Source: Bacillus alkalicellulosilyticus (lineage in GTDB: Bacteria; Bacillota; Bacilli; Bacillales; Bacillaceae_F). From it: a DNA stretch of 64,000 nt. The notes under the pieces were generated by a model, which had not been told where the DNA came from, searched no databases, and was given only the letters and a program-made list of their open reading frames with translations. Shown in pieces: positions 7,701 through 17,308 of the stretch. The stretch's first letter is position 1, and each line of letters opens with the position of its first letter. Where the stretch lies: contig NZ_KV917381.1 of the NCBI RefSeq assembly GCF_002019795.1, positions 1,671,210-1,735,209 on the forward strand. Reading direction: 5' to 3'. The position numbers and the translations under genes were made by a program.

Positions 7701-10700
7701 ATGATAGGAAATGTATATGGGTTTTATAAGAACCATAAACTGTTGCTCTTGCTGCCACTTATAAGCTTACTCATTATTTCTTTATTGATTTTTAATGGGA
7801 AAGTATTTTCATTGGATGGGTCAGACAAAGCAGTTGTTTATAAAGGGGACTCATGGGAAATAACAGAGTCTTTTACAAACAAGTGGTTCATGAATAATGA
7901 CACGGCGACCTTTGTTATAGACCTTAGTCAAAATTATCGTGATTTACAAGATAATGCTGTAACAAGACCATTTGTAATTCGGGCTTCTATCAATGATGTT
8001 GACATTAGTCCAGAACAAATTTCATATTCAAAAGTAAATGAATCTTCTTTTCAAGGAAGCTATCAAGTTAAGGTCGTCACTCCTAGTGAGCAAGAAGGGA
8101 ACGTAAAGCTTTCTCTACAGTTCCTTGAAGATAATGATTGGTTGATTCCAGTAAGTTCTCATTCTTTTTCAATACATAAAGACACGACTTCGCCAGAACT
8201 TACAATTAAAGGGGTTGAAAATGACCACCTTTATCAAAACCATCGTGACGTTACATTTACAGTTACTGATGAAAATATAGACATGAGTGGAATCTCTATC
8301 ATCGCCTCTAAAAATGGGGAAGCGATGGATTTAGCTCCGTTAGAGAAATCAAATTCTAGTAAAGCATCAAAAACGTATAAGTTTTCTGATGGAGTATATG
8401 AAGTAGCTTTTCAGGCAGTTGATAAAGCAGGAAACCAAACGGTCCATGAAACGCTATCGTTCACAATTGATTCTTCTGCGCCCGAAATTGATATCGAGGG
8501 TGTTGACAATGATGGTTATTACCAATCAGCAGAAGTCGAAATCAAAGTGAATGACTTACTATTAAACTTAGAAAAAACGATCGTTACAATTGAAAAAGAC
8601 GGTGAGCAAATTTATTCAGGTGCTTCTTTTCGGTTGTTACCGATACGAACGATTGCCTCTTTCACACGAACATTTACAGAAAATGGCGTATATCAAATAA
8701 AAGTTACGTCAAAAGACTTGCTTGGACATACGTCTGTTGAAGAAGTCGTTCGATTTACAATAGATAAAGCGGCCCCAATCATTTCTATTCCAGCAATTCA
8801 ACACAAAGCGGTTTATGAAGTTGGCCAACAAGTTGAGTTTATCGTATCTGATAAAAATTTAAAGGAACGTGGCCTCGAAATCACAGCAACAAAGGATGGG
8901 CAAACTTACGATTTTTCAGGAAGTATTCGTTGGGAAGAAAACAAGAAAGAGAATACTTTCATATTAAATCATCTTTTTGAACAAGAAGGAAACTATGAGA
9001 TTAGTTTACGAGCAACGGATTTATCAGGGAACCTGGCTACGAAACAGTTGTCTTTTATTATTGATACGAAAGCACCAAATGTTACGATTGATGGACCAGC
9101 GAATAACTCACACGTAAATAATTCAGATGGTGTACCGATTACTGTAACAGTAGAAGATTTAACGCTACAAAAGGAACAAACTAAAATATGGCTCAATGGA
9201 ACAAATGTGACATCCGACTTTAAGGTAACTAGTGAATCAGATAGAAAAGTTGTGTACGAATCATTATTTGAAAAAGATGATACGTATCAGTTTGAAGTAC
9301 AGGCAACAGATGCATTCGGTAGAGAAACAGTTAAACAACTAGCGTTTACGATTGATACGAAAGCACCTGTATTGTCCATTACAAGAAGTGTAGTAGATGA
9401 AGAAGTCCCATTTTCTAATGTCGTCGTAAAAGTGAGCGATAGCCATATAGACGAATCAAGCTTAGATGTTAAGGTGACCCGGAAAGATGTTTCCGAAAAA
9501 GTGGTTTCAGTCCCAGTTGAACCATTACAAGTTTTTGATGGCCACACCATTGCAGAAAATCTATATACCTTTAAGGGCGATGGAGTATATGAAATTGAAT
9601 TAAAAGCGAAGGACCTTGCAGGTAATTTATCGGAGCGTTCATATTCTTTTACGATTGACAATACGAAGCCATCGATTGTTATTGAAGGACCAACGAATGG
9701 TTTATATTCAAACGCAAAGGACGGCATACCTGTTTCTATTTCAATAGAAGATTTAACGCTGCAAACGGATAAAACCTTTGTGTCTGTTAATGGAAAAAAC
9801 TATAAAGAGATCATGGATCTTGTAGATGTGACGGATACGAAACTGGTATACGACTATACGTTCACAGAAGATGAAGCGTATGAGCTTATCGTTACGTCAA
9901 CGGACCAATTTGGTAACGAATTCTCAAAAACAATGACATTTACGTTAGATACGAAATCGCCTGATTTACTAATTACAGGAGTAGAGCATCAAGATGAGTT
10001 TAATGGAGAAGACAAAGTAGATGTAACCATTTCAGCTAGTGATGAGAATTTAGATCCTGATAAAATTAACCTTTCAGTTCAGAGAAAAACAATTGACGGG
10101 AAAGTAGAAAATGTTGACATTGAGGCGTTGGTTGTCAATGATTCAAAAACAGTAGCAAAAAATACGTATACCTTTACAGAAGACGGAGAGTATACAATTC
10201 AATTTCAAGCTAGAGATAAAGCTGGAAATAGAACAGTCCATGATGCAGTTTCTTTTATTATTGATACAACGTTACCAAAAGTTGTTGTTGAAGGGGTAAG
10301 ACAAAATCAACACTACAACAAAAATAGAGACTTAGTAGTAAGCATCGAGGATATGACACTTGATTTGAAAAACTCTATCGTTCTTTTACAAACACCAAAT
10401 GGAGAAAAGCGTTTTAGTGGAGACCGTCACTTTGACATTGTAGATGGAAATCCAAACAAGGCTATATTCACACATTCCATTGATAAAGATAAGGAAGGGC
10501 GATATTCCATTCAAGTCATATCGTCGGATAGAGTTGGGTATACAAGAACGACGACACCTATTGATTTTGTAGTGGATACTACAGCACCTGAAATTTCACT
10601 TACGGGCAAAGACCAGAACGGAAAATCGATTACTAGCAGTAACCGATTTATTAAAAATGGTGAGGTTACAATTAAGGTCGTAGAAGAGTATTTTGAAACG

Positions 10701-13223
10701 AATGAGGTTGAGGTTGTTGTTGTTCATAACGGAACAGAACAATTGAAAGAATGGGTCAATACAAAGCTGACATCTTCGTTAGTGCTCCCTTTTTCTAAAG
10801 ATGGAGATTATCAAATAAAAGTAAGTGCAAAAGATAAAGCAGGAAACGAAGCGACAGAAAAATCAATACAGTTTACGGTTGATAACGTTGAACCCAAAAT
10901 AGCAATCAAGAATGTGAGTCACAATAGTTTTTATGGTAATGACAGAACTATGACAATCGAAGTGCAAGAACGGAACTTCAACTCTAACAACGTTACAATT
11001 GAAGCAACTCGTAAAAATACTGTTACAAATAAAGTTGAGAAAATCAACATTGGTGAATGGAGAAATACTGGCGAGACGTCAGAGTTATCCTATACATTTA
11101 CTGAGGAGTATGAGTATTCCATTAAAGTATCAGCCGTTGATGCTGCGGGTAACAAAGCAACTTCAAGAGCTGTTACGTTTACTATTGATAAAACTGATCC
11201 ACAATTGAATATTGGTGGGGTAGAGCATAACCAACATTATAAAACGAAAACAGCAACAATTAATGTAACTGACACAAATATTGATTTATCTAAGACGATA
11301 CTCACTGTAACGCGCAATGGAAGAACCTATCAAAACTCAGGACTTCAATTTAAAGTAAGTCAACGAGGAAATGCTCTTCCAACAGCTTCCGTTTCGTATG
11401 CCTTTAAAGAAGAAGGAAATTATGTAATCGCGTTACAAGCTACAGACAAAGCTGGAAATCGCACAGTTCATGAAAATGTAGCATTTGTCATCGACAAAAC
11501 GCTTCCTGTTGTATCAATTGATGGAGTGGATCACAATTCGTATAATCCAACAGCGAAGCGAGTTACCGTCTCTGTTGATGAGCTTAACTTTGCAACAAAT
11601 GAAGTAGATGTAAGTGTGTTAAAAGACAATCAAGCTTACTCCATGGGAGTATGGAATAACTCAGCTAAAGTGTCAAGATTAAGCCATAACTTCACCCAGG
11701 ATGGAGCGTATCAGGTTTCAGTTTCAGCTACGGACAAAGCGGGAAATGGTCCTGCAACGGCTGTAAAAACGTTTACGATTGATACGATAAATCCAGTCAT
11801 TCAAATCACTGGTGTAGAAAATGGTGCGTATTACAATACGGATAAAACGATGAATGTTTCGATTCAAGATGTGAATTTAGATGTCAATACCATTCGAATC
11901 ACGAGAGACGGCAGACCTTATTCAGTTGGTAATTTTTCGGTAAGAAATGCTGTAGCTTCTTTATCACATACGTTTAGCCAAGAGGGGGTTTACGAGGTTC
12001 AGGTAGAAGCTGTTGATAAGGCCGGAAATCAGTCAAACCAAATGGTTATGTTTACGGTTGATAAAACGGCACCTGTAATCACTCCGAAGTTCAGAGGGGA
12101 AAATCGAGTCATTGAAAACGGTGAATACATTAATCGTTTCTTTACACCAGAATTTGCTTTAGCAGAAAGTGAAGATACGATTGTATCGATTGTGTTAAAT
12201 GGTCGAAATGTAGGAACGTCTTCATTAGCAGCAACTCGTGATATGGTGTATCAATATGCGGTAACGGCAGTCGATAAAGCAGGCAATCAAACAACGATGG
12301 AAATAAGTTTCACGGTAGATACGACAATGCCTCAACTTTCAATTACAGGAGTATTAGATGGTTTCTTTAATGAAAGTATCACGCCGGTTGTTTCTTATTC
12401 AGATACGAATTTAGATGAAAGCCGCACATCAGTTACATTAAATGGTCGTAATTTCGCGAGTGGAACAACGTTAGACCAAGAAAATGACTATGTCTTAAAA
12501 GCTGTTGTTACGGACTTAGCAAACAATGTATCTGCACGAACGCTCATTTTTACTCTCGATAAAACAGCACCAAGGATAACTTTCGTTGAACCGATATCAA
12601 ATGAGTACTTTAATAGCAGTGTCATTCCTAATTTCTTAATTGAAAGCTTAAGTCCATATGACATTATTTCAATAACTCTAAATGGAAATCCGTATCAGCT
12701 TGGAGACCCAATTGAAGAAGAGGGAAAACACGTCCTTTATTTTGAAGTGCGTGACCAAGCAGGAAACATTAAACAGTTAAGTGTAGAGTTTATTATTGAT
12801 TTAACAGCACCAAATGTTATTTTCGAAGGTGTTACGGATAATGAAAGATATTATGAACCTGTTGACCTTACAATATTGCTAGACAATCCTGAAGATACAT
12901 TCCAATCGATTACGATCAATGGAGAATTGTTTACGGGAGATATTGAAGACCACGATGGGTATATGAGAGTAGCAACTAGAGTTTCAGAAATTGATACGTA
13001 TGAAGTTCAAGTTGAAGCCTACGACAAAGCAGGAAATGAAACGAACTCACTAGTAACTTTTGAAATCTCAGAAAAAAGCATCCTCGTTAAATTTTATGAA
13101 AATAAACCTCTTTTCGCAGTGACACTTGTTGCTCTTCTGGGAGGGGTCGCTACAGGTGGAACGATCCTCGTACGAAGAAGAAAAGGGAAATTGGAAGATG
13201 ATATAGTAGAAAGAGAAGAATAA
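7701..13223 (+). CDS. Giant Ig-like repeat surface protein (1840 aa)
   Basis: Start ATG 7701 behind AAAGGAG. An N-terminal hydrophobic segment (about 14-32) leads to a non-repeated region, then about 17 Ig-like units of roughly 100 residues. Each begins with a variant of D-T/K-x-A-P-x-(I/V)-x-I-x-G-V and includes F-x-x-(D/E)G-x-Y-x-(I/V)-x-(V/A)-x-A-x-D-K-A-G-N. The C-terminus has one membrane helix (about 1805-1825) and a basic RRRKGK tail; there is no LPXTG motif, so anchoring is by the helix. The repeats have diverged at the DNA level, so it is not a recent expansion. Likely an adhesin or stalk; last gene of the pilus/kinase operon. Confidence 0.85.
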   Translation: MIGNVYGFYKNHKLLLLLPLISLLIISLLIFNGKVFSLDGSDKAVVYKGDSWEITESFTNKWFMNNDTATFVIDLSQNYRDLQDNAVTRPFVIRASINDVDISPEQISYSKVNESSFQGSYQVKVVTPSEQEGNVKLSLQFLEDNDWLIPVSSHSFSIHKDTTSPELTIKGVENDHLYQNHRDVTFTVTDENIDMSGISIIASKNGEAMDLAPLEKSNSSKASKTYKFSDGVYEVAFQAVDKAGNQTVHETLSFTIDSSAPEIDIEGVDNDGYYQSAEVEIKVNDLLLNLEKTIVTIEKDGEQIYSGASFRLLPIRTIASFTRTFTENGVYQIKVTSKDLLGHTSVEEVVRFTIDKAAPIISIPAIQHKAVYEVGQQVEFIVSDKNLKERGLEITATKDGQTYDFSGSIRWEENKKENTFILNHLFEQEGNYEISLRATDLSGNLATKQLSFIIDTKAPNVTIDGPANNSHVNNSDGVPITVTVEDLTLQKEQTKIWLNGTNVTSDFKVTSESDRKVVYESLFEKDDTYQFEVQATDAFGRETVKQLAFTIDTKAPVLSITRSVVDEEVPFSNVVVKVSDSHIDESSLDVKVTRKDVSEKVVSVPVEPLQVFDGHTIAENLYTFKGDGVYEIELKAKDLAGNLSERSYSFTIDNTKPSIVIEGPTNGLYSNAKDGIPVSISIEDLTLQTDKTFVSVNGKNYKEIMDLVDVTDTKLVYDYTFTEDEAYELIVTSTDQFGNEFSKTMTFTLDTKSPDLLITGVEHQDEFNGEDKVDVTISASDENLDPDKINLSVQRKTIDGKVENVDIEALVVNDSKTVAKNTYTFTEDGEYTIQFQARDKAGNRTVHDAVSFIIDTTLPKVVVEGVRQNQHYNKNRDLVVSIEDMTLDLKNSIVLLQTPNGEKRFSGDRHFDIVDGNPNKAIFTHSIDKDKEGRYSIQVISSDRVGYTRTTTPIDFVVDTTAPEISLTGKDQNGKSITSSNRFIKNGEVTIKVVEEYFETNEVEVVVVHNGTEQLKEWVNTKLTSSLVLPFSKDGDYQIKVSAKDKAGNEATEKSIQFTVDNVEPKIAIKNVSHNSFYGNDRTMTIEVQERNFNSNNVTIEATRKNTVTNKVEKINIGEWRNTGETSELSYTFTEEYEYSIKVSAVDAAGNKATSRAVTFTIDKTDPQLNIGGVEHNQHYKTKTATINVTDTNIDLSKTILTVTRNGRTYQNSGLQFKVSQRGNALPTASVSYAFKEEGNYVIALQATDKAGNRTVHENVAFVIDKTLPVVSIDGVDHNSYNPTAKRVTVSVDELNFATNEVDVSVLKDNQAYSMGVWNNSAKVSRLSHNFTQDGAYQVSVSATDKAGNGPATAVKTFTIDTINPVIQITGVENGAYYNTDKTMNVSIQDVNLDVNTIRITRDGRPYSVGNFSVRNAVASLSHTFSQEGVYEVQVEAVDKAGNQSNQMVMFTVDKTAPVITPKFRGENRVIENGEYINRFFTPEFALAESEDTIVSIVLNGRNVGTSSLAATRDMVYQYAVTAVDKAGNQTTMEISFTVDTTMPQLSITGVLDGFFNESITPVVSYSDTNLDESRTSVTLNGRNFASGTTLDQENDYVLKAVVTDLANNVSARTLIFTLDKTAPRITFVEPISNEYFNSSVIPNFLIESLSPYDIISITLNGNPYQLGDPIEEEGKHVLYFEVRDQAGNIKQLSVEFIIDLTAPNVIFEGVTDNERYYEPVDLTILLDNPEDTFQSITINGELFTGDIEDHDGYMRVATRVSEIDTYEVQVEAYDKAGNETNSLVTFEISEKSILVKFYENKPLFAVTLVALLGGVATGGTILVRRRKGKLEDDIVEREE

Positions 13224-13230
13224 AAGAAGA

Positions 13231-13270
13231 GAGGGTGAGATAAAAGGTTTTTACCTTTATCTCACCCTCT
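13231..13270 (+). terminator. Hairpin terminator after the giant Ig gene (ACAAAAGGT-like family)
   Basis: Left arm GAGGGTGAGATAAAAGG and right arm CCTTTATCTCACCCTC pair over about 16 bp with one bulged A, 7 bp past the stop codon. T-rich DNA follows weakly. It belongs to a family of related hairpins also seen at 15113, 18667, 37976, 41064 and 49211. Confidence 0.8.
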
Positions 13271-13471
13271 ATTTCTACTTAATGATTCTGTTCTAAATAT
13301 ATTTTTAAGGAATTTTGTCGAAAAACTAGGAAAATTATCGAATGGCATATATAATAGTGAAATAGATTCACTTTGATTGAATCGAGACATACTTTTAACC
13401 TAAAACTTTTTATGTTGTATCTTTGAAAAAAAAGGAATTAGAAATCGTCTATTTTTTTATACTTTTAGGTA

Positions 13472-13496
13472 GAAACATTTTGTTTACGACCGATAT
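13472..13496 (+). promoter_or_regulatory. Candidate sigma-D promoter of motAB
   Basis: GAAA at 13472-13475, a 13-bp spacer and ACCGATAT at 13489-13496 resemble the sigma-D motility promoter (TAAA, about 15 bp, GCCGATAT). It lies 58 bp before motA. The -35 half is imperfect. The rest of the 330-bp gap upstream shows no gene. Confidence 0.55.
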
Positions 13497-13553
13497 AAGA
13501 AATAGAGAATCTGACAGAGTACTAGATTAGAGAAAATGTAAGGGAGAGTCATC

Positions 13554-14336
13554 ATGGATAAAAATACAATTATTGGGGTTGTCTTAGGCGTCTTATCACT
13601 CACACTTGGAATGGTCTTTAAAGGGACAAGCTTGGGTGTACTATGGAATCCAGCGGCCATAACGATTATTATGGTGGGAACGGTAGCGGCAGTTATGATT
13701 GCCTTTCCTACAGAAGATATGAAAAAAGTCCCAAAGCTTTTTAGTATCCTCTTTAAAGATAAAGCTGACACATCCATTCCAGAACTTGTAGAGCGATTTG
13801 TTGAATTTGCTACAGTCTCTCGTCAAGAAGGAATGTTAGCTCTTGAATCAAAGCTAAAAGATATTCAAGATCCATTCTTAAACCAAGCCATTCGTATGGT
13901 AGCTGATGGATTAGAGCGCGATGTAATTCGTCATTCATTAACGGAACGTATTGACGCGATGCAACAACGTCACGCAACGGGAGCACAAATCTTTACGCAA
14001 GCGGGAACATATGCCCCTACTTTAGGAGTACTTGGAGCTGTATTAGGACTTATTGCTGCTTTAGGAAACATGAATGATATTGATGCATTAGGTTATGCGA
14101 TTTCAGCAGCATTCGTTGCTACATTATATGGAATTTTCACAGGATATGTATTATGGCATCCATTTGCCAATAAGTTAAAGCAGAAATCGAAAAAAGAAGT
14201 CATAAAAAAATATTTAATTGTTGAAGGAACCGTGATGATTATTAACGGAGTCTCGCCTAGAGAAATTGAAGAAACATTAAGTGGATTCTTGGAAGAAAAA
14301 GAGCAACAAAAGCTAGGAGACAGGGGTGAGGCGTAA
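13554..14336 (+). CDS. motA: Flagellar motor stator protein MotA
   Basis: 260 residues closely resembling B. subtilis MotA from the first residues (MDKNTIIGVVLG) through GAQIFTQAGTYAPTLGVLGAVLGLIAALG and the TGYVLWHPFANKLKQKSK tail. Four membrane helices are visible. MotA surrounds MotB and converts ion flow into torque on FliG. It is 2 bp upstream of motB. The choice between motA and its sodium-type relative motP rests on overall similarity to MotA. Confidence 0.92.
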   Translation: MDKNTIIGVVLGVLSLTLGMVFKGTSLGVLWNPAAITIIMVGTVAAVMIAFPTEDMKKVPKLFSILFKDKADTSIPELVERFVEFATVSRQEGMLALESKLKDIQDPFLNQAIRMVADGLERDVIRHSLTERIDAMQQRHATGAQIFTQAGTYAPTLGVLGAVLGLIAALGNMNDIDALGYAISAAFVATLYGIFTGYVLWHPFANKLKQKSKKEVIKKYLIVEGTVMIINGVSPREIEETLSGFLEEKEQQKLGDRGEA

Positions 14337-14338
14337 CC

Positions 14339-15097
14339 GTGGCGAACAAAAAACATCAAGGACATGATGAACATGTGGATGAGTCTTGGCTTATTCCATA
14401 TGCCGATATGCTTACACTGCTTCTAGCGTTATTTGTTATTTTATTTGCTGTAAGTCAAGTTGACGCTCAAAAATATGACCAACTTCGAAATGTTCTTGCC
14501 GATACAATGGGTGGAACAGGGGTACTAGAATATCATGCTCCGATTCAAGAGATGGACACAGTGAATGATGAATTAAAGAAAGAAGATAAAGATAGTGATG
14601 GCAGTGCCCAGCTTTGGTATGATTTAGAAGTATTAAAGGAAGAGTTAGATAGGTATATCGACGATGAAAACTTATCAGAACGATTATCAACCGAAATAAC
14701 GCGAGAAGGGTTACTTGTCACAATTAATGACCAGATTTTGTTTGATTCTGGTGATGCAAATATGAAAAAAGAAGCACGAAAAATGGTAGTCAAACTTGCC
14801 GATATACTAGCGAGTGACCCACCTAAACGTATTCAAATATCTGGACATACTGATAATCGTCCGATATATAACTCACAGTTTCGTTCTAATTGGGAATTAA
14901 GCTCTGTCCGTGCCCTTAATGTAATGAATATCTTTTTAGAAAACGAAGATGTGATACCGAAGCAATTAAGTATTGCAGGTTACGGGGAGTATCAACCAAT
15001 TGCGTCAAATGATACAGCTGAGGGTAGAGAACGAAATCGCCGAGTAGAAGTGTTAATTTTACCGAGAATTGAAACTATTACGTCTGTTGAAGAGTAG
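14339..15097 (+). CDS. motB: Flagellar motor stator protein MotB
   Basis: 252 residues, GTG start just after the motA stop. The N-terminal DESWLIPYADMLTLLLALF contains the ion-binding Asp23 in the single membrane helix. The C-terminal half (about 120-245) is an OmpA-like peptidoglycan-binding domain with SGHTDNRPIYNS and GRERNRRVEV. After the helix the sequence reads FAVSQVDAQKYDQ, unlike the YASSSID of B. subtilis MotB as I recall it; residues in this stretch affect sodium versus proton use in alkaliphile stators, so ion specificity should not be assumed. Confidence 0.93.
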   Translation: MANKKHQGHDEHVDESWLIPYADMLTLLLALFVILFAVSQVDAQKYDQLRNVLADTMGGTGVLEYHAPIQEMDTVNDELKKEDKDSDGSAQLWYDLEVLKEELDRYIDDENLSERLSTEITREGLLVTINDQILFDSGDANMKKEARKMVVKLADILASDPPKRIQISGHTDNRPIYNSQFRSNWELSSVRALNVMNIFLENEDVIPKQLSIAGYGEYQPIASNDTAEGRERNRRVEVLILPRIETITSVEE

Positions 15098-15112
15098 ATT
15101 ATAGAATCATAG

Positions 15113-15162
15113 GAGGTGTACCAAAAGGTCAAAATAAACCTTTTGGTACACCTCTTTTTTTT
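15113..15162 (+). terminator. Terminator of motAB
   Basis: A perfect 16-bp stem, GAGGTGTACCAAAAGG (15113-15128) with CCTTTTGGTACACCTC (15139-15154), is followed by eight T residues. This is the clearest rho-independent terminator in the window and shares the CAAAAGGT core of the other family members. Confidence 0.93.
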
Positions 15163-15250
15163 ATTTCACTTACAAATCGACTGTATAGTTAAATATACCT
15201 ATTTTATTTATTTTTATGGAATTATATAGAATATAACATATAAATATAGT

Positions 15251-15278
15251 ATAGTACATTACAACAGTAATGCACTAT
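15251..15278. promoter_or_regulatory. Inverted-repeat operator for the YtrA-type regulator
   Basis: ATAGTACATTAC and GTAATGCACTAT form 12-bp arms with one mismatch around the 4-bp centre AACA. It ends 26 bp before the GntR/YtrA start and just upstream of its GGAGG. YtrA-type regulators usually bind such palindromes and repress their own operon, so autorepression is inferred. Confidence 0.72.
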
Positions 15279-15304
15279 GTCGCAAGTGTAGAGGAGGAGA
15301 AAAA

Positions 15305-15679
15305 GTGATACTTAATCAAGATGACATGAAGCCGATTTATATACAAATCGCCGAGTGGTTAGAAACCGAAATCATCTCAGAAAATATCAATGCCGATGAA
15401 AAAATGTACTCCCAATACCAGTTGGCAGACATGTTTACAATAAATCCGGCCACGGCTGCAAAAGGACTAAATATTTTAGCAGAACAAAACATTTTATATA
15501 AGAAAAGAGGACTAGGCATGTTTGTATCAGTGGACGCAAGAGAGCGCATTCTCCTAACACGTAAAGAACAAATATTAAAAAAAATGGTAAGCGAGCTAGT
15601 AGAAGAAGCGAAAAGATTGTCTGTTACAGAAGATGAACTTGTGAACATGATAAAGGAAATGAATAAGGAGGAGAGCTAA
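15305..15679 (+). CDS. GntR-family transcriptional regulator, YtrA type
   Basis: 124 residues, GTG start behind GAGGAGGAG. A GntR winged-helix (about 8-75, with PIYIQIAEWLE and YQLADMFTINPATAAKGL) is followed by only about 45 residues of helix, which is the short dimerisation tail of the YtrA subfamily. Such regulators sit in front of ABC transporter operons and respond to cell-wall antibiotics or other stresses in known cases. Here it is 2 bp from the ABC ATPase gene. The inducing signal is unknown. Confidence 0.9.
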   Translation: MILNQDDMKPIYIQIAEWLETEIISENINADEKMYSQYQLADMFTINPATAAKGLNILAEQNILYKKRGLGMFVSVDARERILLTRKEQILKKMVSELVEEAKRLSVTEDELVNMIKEMNKEES

Positions 15680-15681
15680 TA

Positions 15682-16584
15682 ATGAATGTGATTAAATGTG
15701 AAAATCTAACAAAGTGCTATGGTAAGCTTGAAGCCATTCAAAACATGACGTTTTCAATCGAAGAAAATAAGATTACAGGGTTAATTGGTCGGAATGGAGC
15801 GGGTAAAACAACATTACTCAAGACTATTGCAGGTTATTATCAAAGTAGTTCTGGCCGTGTTCAAGTGCTTTCAAAAGACCCGTTTAATAATTTAGAAGTA
15901 ACACAGAACATGATATTTGTTGATGATAAAATGAGCTTTCCACCGCTTTTATATCTTGGAGATATTTTAAATGCTGCAGCTGACTTTTATGAAAACTGGA
16001 ACGAGGAGCTTGCTCGAGGATTATTTGAGTATTTTTCATTATCTCGAAAAGCGTACCATGAACATCTTTCAAAAGGAATGAAAAGTACATTTAATATGAT
16101 TATCGGAATAGCGGCGAGATGCCCACTTACTATGTTTGATGAGCCGACCTCGGGAATGGATGCGGCCGTAAGGAAGGATTTCTATCGCGCATTGCTTAAA
16201 GATTATCTTCAACATCCACGAACAATCGTTCTCTCTAGTCACTTAGTCAATGAAATAGAAGACATATTAGAAGACATTCTTCTTATTAAAGAGGGAGAAG
16301 TACTTCTTCATCTTGAAGTTGATGAATTAAAAAAATATGCTGTCGGTTTAAGAGGGAAAAACGAAATAGTAGAAAAATGGGTTGAGGGTCATGAAATCAT
16401 TTATCAAGAAAGTTTTGGTGTAAATCAATCATATCATGTTGTCCGAAACCTTTTTAATGAGAGTACAATCGAGCAAATAAAAAAATCAGGAGTTGAAGTG
16501 ACTGCAGTAGATGTAAATGACCTCTGTGTTTACTTAACTGCTAGGCAAAAAGGGGGAATTGACGATGTCTTTAACAAGCAATGA
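15682..16584 (+). CDS. ABC transporter ATP-binding protein (YtrB-like)
   Basis: 300 residues. The Walker A motif GRNGAGKTT, a signature LSKGMKSTF (non-canonical LSKGM in place of LSGGQ, common in YtrB-type ATPases), and the Walker B region PLTMFDEPTSGMDAA are present. A C-terminal extension of about 80 residues follows the ATPase domain. It should energise the membrane protein encoded next, whose gene overlaps its 3' end by 20 bp. Confidence 0.9.
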   Translation: MNVIKCENLTKCYGKLEAIQNMTFSIEENKITGLIGRNGAGKTTLLKTIAGYYQSSSGRVQVLSKDPFNNLEVTQNMIFVDDKMSFPPLLYLGDILNAAADFYENWNEELARGLFEYFSLSRKAYHEHLSKGMKSTFNMIIGIAARCPLTMFDEPTSGMDAAVRKDFYRALLKDYLQHPRTIVLSSHLVNEIEDILEDILLIKEGEVLLHLEVDELKKYAVGLRGKNEIVEKWVEGHEIIYQESFGVNQSYHVVRNLFNESTIEQIKKSGVEVTAVDVNDLCVYLTARQKGGIDDVFNKQ

Positions 16585-17308
16585 AACATTGAATCTAGCA
16601 AAAAAGCAATATAAATACAAAACAAAAGCGTATATGAATGCGTTTGTTAGTATGATATTTGTACAATGTATCGCGATTATATTCTCTTTTAATGGAATAG
16701 AGAGCATGGGAACTGGCTCAGACACTATCTTTGTAACCGTTAATATTATAAATGGTAATGCAATTCTCTTTTTTACATTAATTTGGGCTTTTGTCATTTC
16801 ATTAACGCTAACGAAAAAGGCTTATCGAGACATTGATTTTGTGTTTCCATCCACTCGACTAACGAGCCACCTTTCAAACATTGGCTTACTAATTACGATA
16901 AGTGTTATCGGGGCGATATCTTGCCTATTGGGAAGTGCTTTTGTTCGCCTTATTTCCTTTGTCATACATTCAACATCGTTTACAATTGAGTCTTTTCTCA
17001 TAGGGCCATTAGAGTTTGCAATGGGAATACTTGTTTCTTCTTTGTATCTGTTATTAGTTTGTACAGTTGGGTATGTGTTTGGGTTGCTTGTACAATGGCA
17101 TAAAGCGATGGGGTTCGTCATTCCGGCATTCCTGATTGGATATCATATTCAAGAAGTACGAAGTGTTGGTCAAGTCAGATTTACAGTCATTCAGTTTTTT
17201 ACTTCTGAAACGTCATTGCTCCTATTTGTCATCAAAGTTATCGTATCAGTTAGTATTCTTCTATTTGTGATAGTAAAGCTTACGAATCGACTGGAGGTTA
17301 AAAGATAA
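16565..17308 (+). CDS. ABC-2-type transporter membrane subunit
   Basis: About 247 residues from ATG 16565, placed 8 bp after AGGGGGA; the TTG at 16559 is too close to it. Six hydrophobic helices are visible and there is no nucleotide-binding motif. It overlaps the ATPase gene and the next gene shares one base (TAATG), so all are translated together. The substrate is unknown; export or a sensing role is most likely for this family. Confidence 0.8.
   Translation: MSLTSNETLNLAKKQYKYKTKAYMNAFVSMIFVQCIAIIFSFNGIESMGTGSDTIFVTVNIINGNAILFFTLIWAFVISLTLTKKAYRDIDFVFPSTRLTSHLSNIGLLITISVIGAISCLLGSAFVRLISFVIHSTSFTIESFLIGPLEFAMGILVSSLYLLLVCTVGYVFGLLVQWHKAMGFVIPAFLIGYHIQEVRSVGQVRFTVIQFFTSETSLLLFVIKVIVSVSILLFVIVKLTNRLEVKR

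Noticed and set aside
9287-9727. 146-codon minus-strand reading frame inside the giant Ig gene
   Set aside because: It lies in the antisense of well-conserved repeat codons, has no RBS, and its composition (Ser/Thr-rich) mirrors the coding strand.
7701-13223. Internal repeats as a CRISPR array or tandem DNA repeat
   Set aside because: The repetition is at the protein level in units of about 100 residues; the DNA of the units has diverged and there are no short identical repeats with spacers.
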